Assembly (NCBI RefSeq): GCF_003194625.1
Contig: NZ_QHKX01000004.1
Span: forward strand, 351,529 to 415,528
DNA length: 64,000 nt
Origin: Nocardioides solisilvae
GTDB taxonomy: Bacteria; Actinomycetota; Actinomycetes; Propionibacteriales; Nocardioidaceae
Direction of reading: 5' to 3'
Part shown: piece by piece, positions 1 through 8,563 of the stretch
How the letters are laid out: each line of letters begins with the position of its first letter
Position numbering within the stretch: position 1 is the first letter of the stretch
The notes under the pieces: generated by a model
Seen by the model: only the letters and a program-made list of their open reading frames with translations
Database searches by the model: none
What the model was told of the DNA's origin: nothing
Program-made: the position numbers and the translations under genes

Positions 1-1228
1 CCGTGCCGACGACGACCGTCCCGAGCAGGGCGCGCCGTACGCCACCCCGAGGTCCCGCACCCGCGCCCGCCGGTCCTCTCCCCGGGAGGACGCGCTGCGG
101 TGCGACGAGCAGCGGGGCGACGAGCAGCGGGGCGACCAGCACCGCCGTGACCAGGACCAGCAGCCAGTCGGCCCGGTAGCCGAGGTCGTAGCCGGCGTAG
201 TAGGCGAAGAAGAGCACGACCCACAGGACCCCGCCGCCCAGCACGCTCGGCCCGGCGGCCCCCGACCTGTCGCCCCTGTCGCCCCTGTCGTCGCCCCTGT
301 CGTCGGGCAGCACGGGCACGGACGTGGGCGAGGGCAGCAGGACCCAGCCGAGCGCCGTCGGACCCAGGAGCAGGAGCGGCAGGAGCCAGGCCGGGAGCGC
401 GCCGGCGACGCCGTCCCGGGAGCCCGTGACCAGCAGGCTGCCGGCCACGGAGAGCACCGCCGCTCCCGCCGCGACGACGCCCGCGAGGCGGTACGGTCGA
501 CCGGCGTCCGGTGCCCCCGCGACGGCCACGGACCCCAGCACGAGCAGCGCCAGGCCGCAGCCGACCACCAGCAGCAGCGGCCCGAGCCCTGGGTCCACCA
601 CCGAGGCCCGGCCGGGGTTCACCACCGCGACCCCGGCGACCAGCGTGAGCGGCAGGACGCTCCACGCGACCCTGCGCGACAGCCGTTCCCCGCCCGAGTG
701 CCGGCCGGCCGGGGCGGAGGCGAGCGCCGCGGCGACCAGCACGGCGAGGACGACGGCACCCGCGGGTCCGCCCTGCCAGACGGGCAGCCAGGTGCCGGAG
801 GCCGCGACCACGCCTGCCTGGAGGAACCACCCGCAGGCGAGGCCCGGGGCCACGAACCTGGGTCTGGCTGCGACGAGGTGGGCCAGCCAGGCCAGGCAGC
901 AGGCCACCCCGACGCTCGCCGCCCACAGCTGCACCTGCCCGCCGGGCGCCGGCGCCAGGCCGACACGCGCCACGAGGGCGGCCACCAGCGCGAGGACGGG
1001 GAGGCGCCCACGACGGGTGAGGAGGTGGACGGGGAACGCGGCGAGGACGCAGCCGAGCGCGAAGAGCCCCATCAGCTCGGGCGGCGTCTGGGCCGCCTGC
1101 CCGAAGACGGTGATGAGCGAGGCGCCCCAGACCGCCGCGAGCTCCACGAAGAGCCACCACGCCGTGCCGAGGGCCAGGACCGGGAGCAGGAGGGCGACGG
1201 GTCCGTCCGCGCGAGGACTGCTGGCCAT
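1..1228 (-). CDS. Polytopic membrane protein of unknown function (3' end beyond window)
   Basis: Reading the minus strand from an ATG at 1228 gives an open frame that runs off the window edge without a stop, so at least 409 residues are seen. It begins MASSPRADGPVALLLPVLAL and consists of about ten hydrophobic segments separated by short polar loops, so it is an integral membrane protein. Two short in-frame tandem repeats are visible: an RGD/DDRGD-rich loop coded around 256-306, and a repeated VAPLL unit coded around 106-142. I do not recognise a family. The layout resembles the N-terminal membrane part of some actinobacterial multidomain proteins, but the C-terminus is missing. It is divergent from dinB with only 34 bp between the two start codons. 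Confidence 0.7.
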   Translation of the reverse strand, partial: MASSPRADGPVALLLPVLALGTAWWLFVELAAVWGASLITVFGQAAQTPPELMGLFALGCVLAAFPVHLLTRRGRLPVLALVAALVARVGLAPAPGGQVQLWAASVGVACCLAWLAHLVAARPRFVAPGLACGWFLQAGVVAASGTWLPVWQGGPAGAVVLAVLVAAALASAPAGRHSGGERLSRRVAWSVLPLTLVAGVAVVNPGRASVVDPGLGPLLLVVGCGLALLVLGSVAVAGAPDAGRPYRLAGVVAAGAAVLSVAGSLLVTGSRDGVAGALPAWLLPLLLLGPTALGWVLLPSPTSVPVLPDDRGDDRGDRGDRSGAAGPSVLGGGVLWVVLFFAYYAGYDLGYRADWLLVLVTAVLVAPLLVAPLLVAPQRVLPGRGPAGAGAGPRGGVRRALLGTVVVGT

Positions 1229-1238
1229 GGTCCGTTCT

Positions 1239-1256
1239 ACCGTAGGCGGCTACGGT
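1239..1256. promoter_or_regulatory. Palindromic divergent promoter region between the membrane protein gene and dinB
   Basis: The 34-bp gap between two divergent ATGs holds a perfect inverted repeat, ACCGTAG-GCGG-CTACGGT. Each arm reads TACGGT in the outward direction, which fits the actinobacterial -10 pattern TANNNT. On the plus strand this hexamer (1251-1256) ends 6 nt before the dinB ATG, the spacing of a leaderless transcript. On the minus strand it ends 10 nt before the other ATG. The -10 assignment is inferred from pattern and spacing. Confidence 0.4.
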
Positions 1257-1262
1257 GCCGAC

Positions 1263-2306
1263 ATGTCCGGCACGGAGTGGGTGCTGCACGTCGACATGGA
1301 CCAGTTCCTGGCGGCGGTCGAGGTGCTGCGCCGTCCCGAGCTGGCGGGCCTCCCGGTCGTCGTCGGGGGCCGCGGCGACCCGACGGAGCGCGGCGTGGTC
1401 TCGACCGCCTCGTACGAGGCTCGCGCCTTCGGGGTCCGCTCCGGCATGCCGCTGCGTACCGCGCTCAAGCGCTGCCCCGAGGCGGTCTTCCTCCCGGTCG
1501 ACCGGCCGGTCTACGAGGCCGCCTCCCAGACCGTGATGGAGACGTTGCGGGCGACCCCCGGGGCCGTGGTCGAGGTCCTCGGCTGGGACGAGGCCTTCGT
1601 CGGGCTGCGCACCGTCGATCCCGAGGCGGCCGCTGCCGACGTGCAGCGCCGCGTGCTCGCCGCGACCGCCCTGCACTGCTCCGTGGGCATCGGGGACACC
1701 CTGCTGCGCGCCAAGATCGCGACCGACTTCGGCAAGCCGCGCGGCACGTTCCGGCTCACCCGGGAGAACTGGGCCGAGGTGATGGGGGCGCGTCCCACGA
1801 CCGCCCTGTGGGGCGTCGGGAAGCGCATCGCCACCAGGCTCGAGCGGCTCGGCATCACGACGGTGGCCGAGCTGGCGGTGGCCGACGAGGCGGCGCTGGT
1901 CGACGAGCTCGGCCCCACGATGGGTCCGCACTACCGCCGGGTGGGGCGCGGGGAGGGCCGGGCCCGGGTGGACGACACGCCCTGGGTGCCGCGCGCCCAC
2001 GGCCGCGAGACGACGTTCCAGAGGGACCTCGCGGACCCCGAGGAGGTCCGCGCGGCGCTCCGGGAGCTGGCGGAGCAGGTCGTCGCCGACATCAGCAGCG
2101 AGGGTCGTCCCTGCGCCCGGGTGGGGCTGAAGGTCCGGTTCGCCCCGTTCTTCACTACGACCCGGGTGCGCAAGCTCGCCGAGCCGACGTACGACGCGGG
2201 CACCGTCGCCGCCACGGCGCTCTCCCTCTACGAGGCGCTCGGCGACGACCGGCCGGTCCGGCTGCTCGGGGTCCGGGCGGAGATGGTGCCCCCCGAGACG
2301 GGCTGA
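1263..2306 (+). CDS. dinB: DNA polymerase IV (Y-family translesion polymerase)
   Basis: A 347-residue Y-family polymerase that copies damaged DNA. The palm metal-site motif HVDMDQFLAAVE lies near the N-terminus and the second acidic motif GWDEAFVGL near residue 105. The helix-hairpin-helix thumb follows (GVGKRIATRLERLGITTVAEL), and then the little-finger domain (GRETTFQRDL onward). The length is typical of the family. The open frame extends far upstream, but the homologous start is the ATG at 1263, just after a TACGGT -10-like box, so the mRNA is probably leaderless. A beta-clamp-binding peptide is not obvious at the C-terminus. The gene is divergent from the membrane protein gene. Confidence 0.93.
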   Translation: MSGTEWVLHVDMDQFLAAVEVLRRPELAGLPVVVGGRGDPTERGVVSTASYEARAFGVRSGMPLRTALKRCPEAVFLPVDRPVYEAASQTVMETLRATPGAVVEVLGWDEAFVGLRTVDPEAAAADVQRRVLAATALHCSVGIGDTLLRAKIATDFGKPRGTFRLTRENWAEVMGARPTTALWGVGKRIATRLERLGITTVAELAVADEAALVDELGPTMGPHYRRVGRGEGRARVDDTPWVPRAHGRETTFQRDLADPEEVRAALRELAEQVVADISSEGRPCARVGLKVRFAPFFTTTRVRKLAEPTYDAGTVAATALSLYEALGDDRPVRLLGVRAEMVPPETG

Positions 2307-2322
2307 CGTCGACGACGGGAGC

Positions 2323-3000
2323 TCAGGCCGGTCGCGGCACCGCCGCGAAGGTCATCTGCCCGAGCCACCGGGGCAGCTCGCGCGCGACCGACGACGGACC
2401 GTCGACGCGCAGCTCCTCGGCGCGCAGCGCGTCGGACCACCGGCGGTCGCCGCGCCACAGCTCGACCATCGTGCGCAGCGTGGTCTCCACGCCCGCGTCG
2501 ACGGCGAAGCCGGGATCGACGTCGCAGACGTCGGCCTCGTCCCCCTGGACGCACAGCCACCACTGCTGCGTGCGTGGGGGCTGGTCGCCGAACCGGAAGC
2601 AGACCACGGTGCGTCCGCGCGGCCACAGCTCCAGCGGCACGGTCCGGCGGATGTCCCAGATCAGCAGGTGCGGGTCGAGGTCCTCGACGCCCAGCTCCCC
2701 GATCCAGCGCATCCCCCAGGCCCCGAGCTGCTCGACGACGGGGCGCAGCTCCTCACCGCACGGCGTCAGCCGGTAGCTGGCCCGTCCCGCTGCGTCCTCC
2801 ACCCGCTGGACGACGCCGACGCGCTCGAGGGTCCGCAGCCGCTTCGTGAGCAGCGCCGGGGACATCTTCGGGTTCCCCCGCCGCAGCTCGTTGAACCGGG
2901 TGCTGCCCGCCATCAGCTCCCGGACCACCAGGATCGTCCACCGCTCGTCCAGGACCTCCATGGCCTTGGCGACCGGGCAGAACTGGCCGTACGCCGTCAT
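2323..3000 (-). CDS. HxlR-family transcriptional regulator with C-terminal effector-like domain
   Basis: A 225-residue protein. The N-terminal 100 residues are a winged-helix HxlR domain: MTAYGQFCPVAKAMEVLDER, then WTILVVRELMAG, RFNELRR and MSPALLTKRLRTLE. The conserved early cysteine is present. The C-terminal half (about 115-225) resembles the sterol-carrier-like domain often fused to HxlR regulators, which I infer from its length and pattern. The start is the ATG at 3000; the frame is open further upstream, but that sequence is not homologous. It lies divergent from the methyltransferase gene at 3203, with a near-perfect palindrome between them, so it likely regulates that gene and itself. 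Confidence 0.85.
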   Translation of the reverse strand: MTAYGQFCPVAKAMEVLDERWTILVVRELMAGSTRFNELRRGNPKMSPALLTKRLRTLERVGVVQRVEDAAGRASYRLTPCGEELRPVVEQLGAWGMRWIGELGVEDLDPHLLIWDIRRTVPLELWPRGRTVVCFRFGDQPPRTQQWWLCVQGDEADVCDVDPGFAVDAGVETTLRTMVELWRGDRRWSDALRAEELRVDGPSSVARELPRWLGQMTFAAVPRPA

Positions 3001-3104
3001 CGCGCCCTCCCGGGTGACTGGTGCCTGGGTGCCTGGTGCCTGGTGCCAGTAGACGCCTCCGTCGGGCCCGGCACCAGACCCCGGACTGGGGAGCCGACCG
3101 GTAC

Positions 3105-3133
3105 AGATCGTGAACCGCCGGTGGTTCAGATCT
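3105..3133. promoter_or_regulatory. Candidate HxlR operator palindrome
   Basis: The core at 3111-3128 reads TGAACCGCCGGTGGTTCA, an 18-bp inverted repeat with one mismatched pair. It is flanked by AGATC and GATCT, which extend the dyad to 29 bp with a one-base offset. It lies between the divergent hxlR-type gene and the methyltransferase gene. HxlR proteins bind dyads as dimers, so operator function is a reasonable inference. A separate run of imperfect gtgcctg repeats lies at about 3023-3050. Confidence 0.45.
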
Positions 3134-3202
3134 GGCACTGGAGGAGGGCGCGCGGCCGGCCCACGCTGGAGCCACAGGCACTTCGCGGACAGGAGAGACG
3201 AG

Positions 3203-4099
3203 ATGACCGACCAGACGATCACCGACAGGCGCCGGAACGAGCCGGGGGCTCCGCCGGCGCAGGACGAGCTCAAGGCGCGCCACCGCGCCATGTGGGCCCT
3301 GGGTGACTACCCCTCCGTGGCGAGCCGGATCATCGCCGACCTCGGCGAGCGCGTGGTGGCCGCCACCGGCGTCGGCCCGGGCGACCGGGTCCTCGACGTC
3401 GCGGCCGGGTCGGGGAACGCCTCGCTCCCGGCGGCCCGGGCGGGCGCCGACGTCGTGGCGAGCGACCTGACGCCCGAGCTGCTGGCCACCGGACGGGCGG
3501 AGGCGGACGCGCAGGGTCTGGACCTCGCCTGGGAGGTGGGCGACGCGGAGGCGCTGCCCTTCGGGGACGGCGAGTTCGACGTCGCGCTCTCCTGCGTCGG
3601 CGTGATGTTCGCGCCGTTCCACGAGCGGGCCGCCGGGGAGCTGCTGCGAGTGCTCCGTCCCGGTGGACGCCTCGGTCTCGTGGCCTGGACCCCGGAGGGC
3701 TTCATCGGCCAGATGTTCGCGGCCATGAAGCCCTACGCGCCGGCGCCGCCGCCCGGAGCCACCCCGGCGCCTCGTTGGGGCGACGAAGGGCACGTGCTCG
3801 GCCTGCTCGGCGACGGCGTGGAGGACGTCGGGACGCAGCGCGAGCAGCTCGTGGTGGACGCGTTCAGCACGGGCGCGCAGTTCCGCGACTTCTTCAAGGA
3901 GCGCTACGGGCCCACGATCGCGGTGTACCGCGCTCTCGCGGGGCAGCCCGACCGGGTCGAAGCCCTGGACACGGCGCTCGCGGACCTCGGCGACCGGCAC
4001 CTGGGCGACAACGGGACCATGCACTGGGAGTACCTGCTCCTGACCGCGCGGCGTCGGGGCGGGACCGGGGGGGCCCGGGCCGGGACGCCCGAGGCTTGA
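3203..4099 (+). CDS. Class I SAM-dependent methyltransferase
   Basis: A 298-residue methyltransferase of the UbiE/Methyltransf_11 type. Motif I is VLDVAAGSGNASLPAA near residue 65. The acidic ribose-binding strand follows (VVASDLTPELLATGR), then GDAEALPFGDGEFD and LRVLRPGGRLGLVAWTPEG. The substrate is not evident. The start is the ATG at 3203, preceded by aggaga at 3191. It is divergently transcribed from the HxlR regulator and is its likely target, suggesting an inducible small-molecule methylation function. The small membrane protein gene follows 72 bp downstream and may be co-transcribed. Confidence 0.88.
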   Translation: MTDQTITDRRRNEPGAPPAQDELKARHRAMWALGDYPSVASRIIADLGERVVAATGVGPGDRVLDVAAGSGNASLPAARAGADVVASDLTPELLATGRAEADAQGLDLAWEVGDAEALPFGDGEFDVALSCVGVMFAPFHERAAGELLRVLRPGGRLGLVAWTPEGFIGQMFAAMKPYAPAPPPGATPAPRWGDEGHVLGLLGDGVEDVGTQREQLVVDAFSTGAQFRDFFKERYGPTIAVYRALAGQPDRVEALDTALADLGDRHLGDNGTMHWEYLLLTARRRGGTGGARAGTPEA

Positions 4100-4171
4100 A
4101 CCGGGCGACGCCTGGGAACGGGACCGGAGGCGAGGCACGCCTGCCTCGCCTCCCCCCACGAAGGAGAAGCA

Positions 4172-4648
4172 ATGCACCCGACCCACGTCCCGCTTCGCGT
4201 GACCACCGGCGCGTTCATCCTGAACTCCGGCATCTCCAAGCTGGGAGCGGACGAGGGCACGGCGCAGTACCTGCACGGCGCCGCCGCCAACGCCTACCCC
4301 GCCTTCAAGGACATGAAGCCGAGCAGCTTCGCCCAGCTCCTCGCCTACAGCGAGATCGCGGTCGGCGCCGCCCTGCTGGCGCCGATGGTCCCTGCGACCG
4401 TGGCGGGCGCCGCCCTCACCGGCTTCGGCGCCAGCCTGGTCGGCATGTACCTCAAGACTCCCGGCATGACGCTCGACGACGGCATCCGCCCCAGCCAGGA
4501 GGGCATCGGGGTGGCCAAGGACGTGTGGCTGGTCGGAGCCGGCGCCACCCTGCTCACCCAGGGGCTGCTCGGCACGGTCAAGTCCGGGGTGAAGTCGTCG
4601 AAGAAGAAGCTCAAGAAGGCCGTCCCCTCGGTCCCGTCGATCCGCTGA
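4172..4648 (+). CDS. Small membrane protein, DoxX-like
   Basis: A 158-residue protein with hydrophobic segments at about 8-25, 55-75, 78-97 and 115-135, and a very basic tail (KSSKKKLKK). The pattern FILNSGISKL near the N-terminus and the arrangement of helices recall DoxX-like membrane proteins, but the match is weak and no function is claimed. A strong ribosome-binding site (aaggag) sits 7 bp before the ATG. It follows the methyltransferase gene on the same strand and converges with the epimerase gene. Confidence 0.75.
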   Translation: MHPTHVPLRVTTGAFILNSGISKLGADEGTAQYLHGAAANAYPAFKDMKPSSFAQLLAYSEIAVGAALLAPMVPATVAGAALTGFGASLVGMYLKTPGMTLDDGIRPSQEGIGVAKDVWLVGAGATLLTQGLLGTVKSGVKSSKKKLKKAVPSVPSIR

Positions 4649-4669
4649 GCTGACCCGGACTGGGCGGGA

Positions 4670-5602
4670 TCAACGGTCGAGCCCCCCGCCACGCGCCCGG
4701 ACCAGCCCGTCGTGGAGCTCGCGCAGCGCCGCGTCCAGGTCCACCGCCGGGGCCCAGCCCCAGCGGTGGGCCCGCCCGGCCAGCACCCGGCCGGTCCAGG
4801 CCGGGGCGTCCTCCCACACCGGCTCGACACCGAGCGCCTCCGCGACCGTCCCGAGGTAGTCCCCCCAGGTGGCGGGGCCGGCCGCGACGTTCACCGGCGT
4901 GCAGGCCCCCTCGACGGGTCCTCGCTCGGGGTCGTCCGTCGGCTGGATCGCCCCGACGGTCACGTCGGCAGCGAGGGCGGCGAGGTCGGTGGCGTGCACC
5001 CACGGCCAGGACCGGTGCCGCACCGCCCGTCGTTCCGCCTCGTCGGCCAGGACGTCGCGCGGCCGGAGCGTGTTCCACACCGACGACTCCCCCGGCCCCA
5101 GGATCGCCGGCGGCCGCAGCAGCACCCTGGTGGTGTCGTCGAGTTCGGCCAGCGCGGCGTCTAGGTCGCGCTTCACGACCGGGTAGTCGCCCGCGTCGTC
5201 GGGGACGAGGGCGGCGCGCTCGTCCACGTCGCCCACGCCCGGACGTCGGTCGTGGACGGCGGCCGTGGAGAGGTGGACCAGGAGCGGCACCCCCGCGGCG
5301 GTGGCGGCGCGGGCGACGGTCAGGGTGCCGTCGTACCCGACCCGGCGCTGCGCCTCGCCGTCCCCGTCGAGCGGGTGGACCGTGGTGACCAGCGCGCCGG
5401 CGCCGGAGACGACCTCGGTGGCGAAGCGGGCGTCGGTGAAGTCGCCCACCCGCTCCTCGACGCCGGGCACGGCGGGGGCCGTGCCGGGGCGGCGGACGAC
5501 GGCGCGCACGCGCGCGCCCCGCTCCGACAGGGCGCGACACACGTGGCTGCCGACGAGCCCGTTGGCACCGGTGACGACGACGGGGCGGGTGGGGGATGAC
5601 AT
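4670..5602 (-). CDS. NAD-dependent epimerase/dehydratase (extended SDR)
   Basis: A 310-residue extended short-chain dehydrogenase. The Rossmann glycine motif is VVTGANGLVGSHV at the N-terminus. The strand VHLSTAAVHD follows, and YPVVK supplies the catalytic Tyr-x-x-x-Lys. The C-terminal half carries the substrate-binding region. The family acts on nucleotide sugars, steroids or related alcohols; the substrate here is unknown. The start is the ATG at 5602, the first codon before the glycine motif, although the frame is open upstream. It is divergent from the PAP2 gene with a 65-bp gap. Confidence 0.87.
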   Translation of the reverse strand: MSSPTRPVVVTGANGLVGSHVCRALSERGARVRAVVRRPGTAPAVPGVEERVGDFTDARFATEVVSGAGALVTTVHPLDGDGEAQRRVGYDGTLTVARAATAAGVPLLVHLSTAAVHDRRPGVGDVDERAALVPDDAGDYPVVKRDLDAALAELDDTTRVLLRPPAILGPGESSVWNTLRPRDVLADEAERRAVRHRSWPWVHATDLAALAADVTVGAIQPTDDPERGPVEGACTPVNVAAGPATWGDYLGTVAEALGVEPVWEDAPAWTGRVLAGRAHRWGWAPAVDLDAALRELHDGLVRARGGGLDR

Positions 5603-5667
5603 GTCCCCACCGTATTCCGGCTGCCCCGGGCAGGGTCGCTGTGCCACGATCGGCGCAGGAGCCGCCC

Positions 5668-6552
5668 ATGACCGACGTCCGCACCGCCCCAGCCCCGGCC
5701 CGCCTCGCGGGCTGGCGTGCCGCGCTCCTCGAGCTCGGTCTCGTCGCAGGGCTCTACCTGCTCTACCGGTGGGGCAGGGTCGTCGCGCTGGACCGTGAGG
5801 CAGTGGCCTTGGCGAACGCCCGGGCCGTCCACGACCTGCAGCAGGCGGTCGGCCTGCCCTCGGAGGCGGTGCTGCAGGCCCTGGTGCCCTCGGTCGGCCT
5901 GCTCGAGCTGGCGAACGTCTACTACGTCGCGGTCCACTTCCCCACGGTGGTGGCGTTCCTGGCGTGGCTCTACCTCCTCCGCCCGCGGGCCGACTACCTC
6001 TGGGCGCGCAACCTGCTGGTCGTCCAGACGGGCCTGGCCGCGGGCATCCACGTCGCCTTCCCGCTCGCCCCGCCGCGGATGTTCGCCGACCTCGGCTTCG
6101 TCGACACGATGTCGGTCCACGGCCCCTCGGCGTACGACGGCGCCAGCGCGGCGGTGGCCAACCAGTACGCCGCCATGCCCAGCCTGCACGTCGGGTGGGC
6201 CGTCCTCCTCGCCGTCGTCGTGTCGCGGTGCGGACCGCGGTGGGCGGCACGCCTGACGGGCGCGCACGCGGCCACCACCCTCGTCGTGGTGACCGTGACG
6301 GCGAACCACTGGCTGCTCGACGGGGCCGTGGCGGTCCTGCTGCTCGGCCTGGCGCTGCTGGCCTTCCCGGGCCCGGACCGCAGGCGTCCGGGGCATCTCC
6401 GGCTCAGCCGTCCGACCGCGGCAACCGCGCCAGCACGGCCAGGGTCGACGGCCGGCGCTCCGGCCCCGCCACCGCGGCCAGCTCCTCCAGGACCGCCCGG
6501 AGGTGGTCCAGCACCCGCGTGTCCTTCGCGGCGTGCCGGGCCAGCTCGCTGA
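5668..6552 (+). CDS. PAP2-superfamily membrane phosphatase, AUR1-like
   Basis: The 294-residue product has several membrane helices and the two histidine motifs of the PAP2/AUR1 group: MPSLHVGWAVLLAV and ANHWLLDGAVAVLL. These enzymes hydrolyse or transfer lipid phosphates, and the AUR1-like branch is linked to inositol phospholipid chemistry. The start is the ATG at 5668. The upstream in-frame extension is polar and unlike the family. The last 45 or so residues, coded from about 6405, are proline-rich low complexity and lie antisense to the DUF2254 relic. The original C-terminus may therefore have been replaced when this region decayed. Confidence 0.82.
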   Translation: MTDVRTAPAPARLAGWRAALLELGLVAGLYLLYRWGRVVALDREAVALANARAVHDLQQAVGLPSEAVLQALVPSVGLLELANVYYVAVHFPTVVAFLAWLYLLRPRADYLWARNLLVVQTGLAAGIHVAFPLAPPRMFADLGFVDTMSVHGPSAYDGASAAVANQYAAMPSLHVGWAVLLAVVVSRCGPRWAARLTGAHAATTLVVVTVTANHWLLDGAVAVLLLGLALLAFPGPDRRRPGHLRLSRPTAATAPARPGSTAGAPAPPPRPAPPGPPGGGPAPACPSRRAGPAR

Positions 6553-7110
6553 CCGCGGCCTCGAGGACCTGCGCGTAGCGCTGCGGGCGGTAGACCACGG
6601 CCACGGCGTCGTCCGCGACGGCGTACGGCGACGGGTCGCGCCCCGTCGCCCACGCACGGCAGCCGCGAGCTGCTGGCGGGCCTCGGCGGGCAGCTCGGTC
6701 ACGCCCCACACCCGACCGACCTGCTGGCCGGGAGCGACGTGCTCGCCGGGGGTCAGGTCCAGCTGGACGACCCCGCCGAGCCGGCGGGCGCTCGCGAGGA
6801 GCCGGCTGCGGTCGAGGCCGGTGACGTAGCCGCAGCGGTCGTCCACGCCGAAGGCGACGTGCGAGAGACCGGGGGCCGGTGACCACGTGCAGGCCGGCCC
6901 CTCCTCTGCGGCGAGGCGGCGGACCGCGGCGACGGTGCGCCGACGGACGTCGGCCATCGTCCGGGTCACCTGCACCATCGCGGTGATGTGGCGGATGAAG
7001 CGAGGAACATGCCCACGGCGACCAGCACGTAGAGCAGGGAGACCGTCACCGCCACCTGCGGGACCCGTCCCTCGTCCCCGCCACGGACGGCGCGCAGCAC
7101 CGTCCCGACG
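6404..7110 (-). pseudogene. DUF2254 membrane protein relic with two frameshifts and a deletion
   Basis: Three minus-strand frames together rebuild part of a DUF2254 protein. One gives TVLRAVRGGDEG and then VPQVAVTVSLLYVLVAVGMFL. After a shift near 7005 another gives FIRHITAMVQVTRTMADV up to VWGVTELPAEARQQLAAAV. After a second shift near 6655 the third gives GRDPSPYAVADDAVAVVY down to the stop at 6404. The N-terminal membrane part is missing. The middle stretch that normally follows the second piece also appears deleted. The gene cannot make a normal product. Confidence 0.8.
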
Positions 7111-7162
7111 TCACCGGGACCCTCGCCACGGCCGGGCCGCGCGGGGCGGGTCGAAGGCAGGC

Positions 7163-8083
7163 CTAGGGGGCGCCCGCGGAGCCCGTCACCACGGTGCCGG
7201 CGGTGCCCGCCAGGAGCGCGACGGCGTCCTCCAGGCGTCCGATGGAAGCAGTGCCGCCCGTCGCCTCCACGAAGCGGCACACCGCGTCCACCTTGGGCCC
7301 CATCGAGCCCGGCGCGAACTCCTCGGCACGCAGCTGGGCGGGCGTCGCCCGACGGATGGGCTCGGCCCGGTCGGTGCCGAAGTGCCGCTCGACGTGGGCG
7401 ACGTCGGTGAGCACCAGCAGGACCTCGGCGCCCAGGGCCTGGGCGAGCACCGCGCTCGTCAAGTCCTTGTCGACGACCGCCTCGACGCCGCGCAGCGTGC
7501 CGTCGGGGTCGCGGACGACCGGGACGCCCCCACCGCCCGCGCACACCACCACGACGCCGTTGTCGAGCAGCAGCCGGATCAGCGGCGTCTCCACCACCTC
7601 ACGAGGGCGGGGCGACCCGACCACCCGGCGCCACCCGGGGCCGTCGGGCTTCACGGCCCAGCCGCGCTCCCGCGCCAGCGCACGGGCCGTCTGCTCGTCG
7701 TACACCTCGCCCACGAACTTCGTGGGATCGGCGAACGCCGGGTCCGCGGCCTCCACGAGGGTCTGGTTGAGCACGGCCGCGACCTGCCGGCCGGGCACGG
7801 CGTTCTGCACCGCCTGCAGCAGCCAGTAGCCGATCATCCCCTGGGTCTGCGCGCCCAGCACGTCGAAGGGGTAGGGCGTGGTCAGGTGCGGGTTGGAGGC
7901 CGACTGGAGGGCGAGCACCCCGACCTGCGGGCCGTTGCCGTGGGTGACCACGAGCTCGTGCTCCCGCGCGAGCGGGGCGAGCGCGCGCACGGCGGCGCGG
8001 ACGTTGCGCTGCTGGACCGCGGCGTCGGGCAGCTCCCCCCGCCGGAGCAGCGCGTTCCCGCCCAGCGCGACGACGAGGCGCAC
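7163..8083 (-). CDS. arcC: Carbamate kinase
   Basis: A 306-residue amino-acid-kinase-family enzyme that makes ATP from carbamoyl phosphate, usually the last step of the arginine deiminase route. Motifs seen are VVALGGNALL at the N-terminus, VVTHGNGPQVG near residue 46, CAGGGGVPV, VDKDLTSAVLA, LLVLTDV and FAPGSMGPKVDA. All are typical and the length is normal. The start is a GTG at 8083. No arcA or argF lies nearby, so its role may be fermentative or dormancy-related rather than a full ADI operon. It is intact although relics lie on both sides. Confidence 0.93.
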   Translation of the reverse strand: MRLVVALGGNALLRRGELPDAAVQQRNVRAAVRALAPLAREHELVVTHGNGPQVGVLALQSASNPHLTTPYPFDVLGAQTQGMIGYWLLQAVQNAVPGRQVAAVLNQTLVEAADPAFADPTKFVGEVYDEQTARALARERGWAVKPDGPGWRRVVGSPRPREVVETPLIRLLLDNGVVVVCAGGGGVPVVRDPDGTLRGVEAVVDKDLTSAVLAQALGAEVLLVLTDVAHVERHFGTDRAEPIRRATPAQLRAEEFAPGSMGPKVDAVCRFVEATGGTASIGRLEDAVALLAGTAGTVVTGSAGAP

Positions 8084-8146
8084 GCCCCACCTCCGATCCC
8101 CCGGGTCCTGCCGGCCGTCCCACCGTACGTGCTCCAGGCTCGGGGA

Positions 8147-8563
8147 TCAGTCGACCAGGACCTTCTCCCCGTGGCGCGCCACCACGGCGTTCCAGTCGAG
8201 CTCGTCGGCCAGGCGGTCCGCGAGCGCCTGCGCGGCCTCCGGCTCACCGTGCACGACGAACGCCGTCCGCGGGGGCGGGGACGCACGCAGCCAGTCGACC
8301 AGCTGTCCGCTGTCGGCGTGGGCCGAGTGACCCTGGAGGTTCACCACGCGCGCCCGGACGGGGACGTAGCGGCCGTGGATCTTGACCGCCCTGGCGCCGT
8401 CGGCCAGCGCCCGGCCGCGCGTCCCGATCGCCTGGTAGCCGGTGAGGATCACGGTGTTGCGCCGCTGGGGCAGCTGGTGCTCCAGGTGGTGCAGCACGCG
8501 TCCGCGCGCGGCCATGCCGGAGGCGGAGACCTCGATGCAGGGGTGCTGCGGGTCGTTGAGCCG
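8147..8563 (-). pseudogene. C-terminal remnant of a beta-CASP/RMMBL metallo-beta-lactamase-fold protein
   Basis: This frame encodes only the final 138 residues of a metallo-beta-lactamase-fold RNase-like protein. It shows IEVSASGMAARGRVLHHL, TVILTGYQAIGTRGRAL and the RMMBL motif LQGHSAHADSGQLVDWL. The N-terminal HxHxDH metal site is absent. At about 8563 the reading passes directly into the truncated P-type ATPase sequence. A deletion therefore removed the front of this gene and the back of the ATPase. No start signal of its own is evident. Confidence 0.8.

Noticed and set aside
256..306. Short tandem repeats in the first gene as a CRISPR or regulatory array
   Set aside because: The units are a few codons, contiguous and in frame (RGD and VAPLL repeats), with no spacers.
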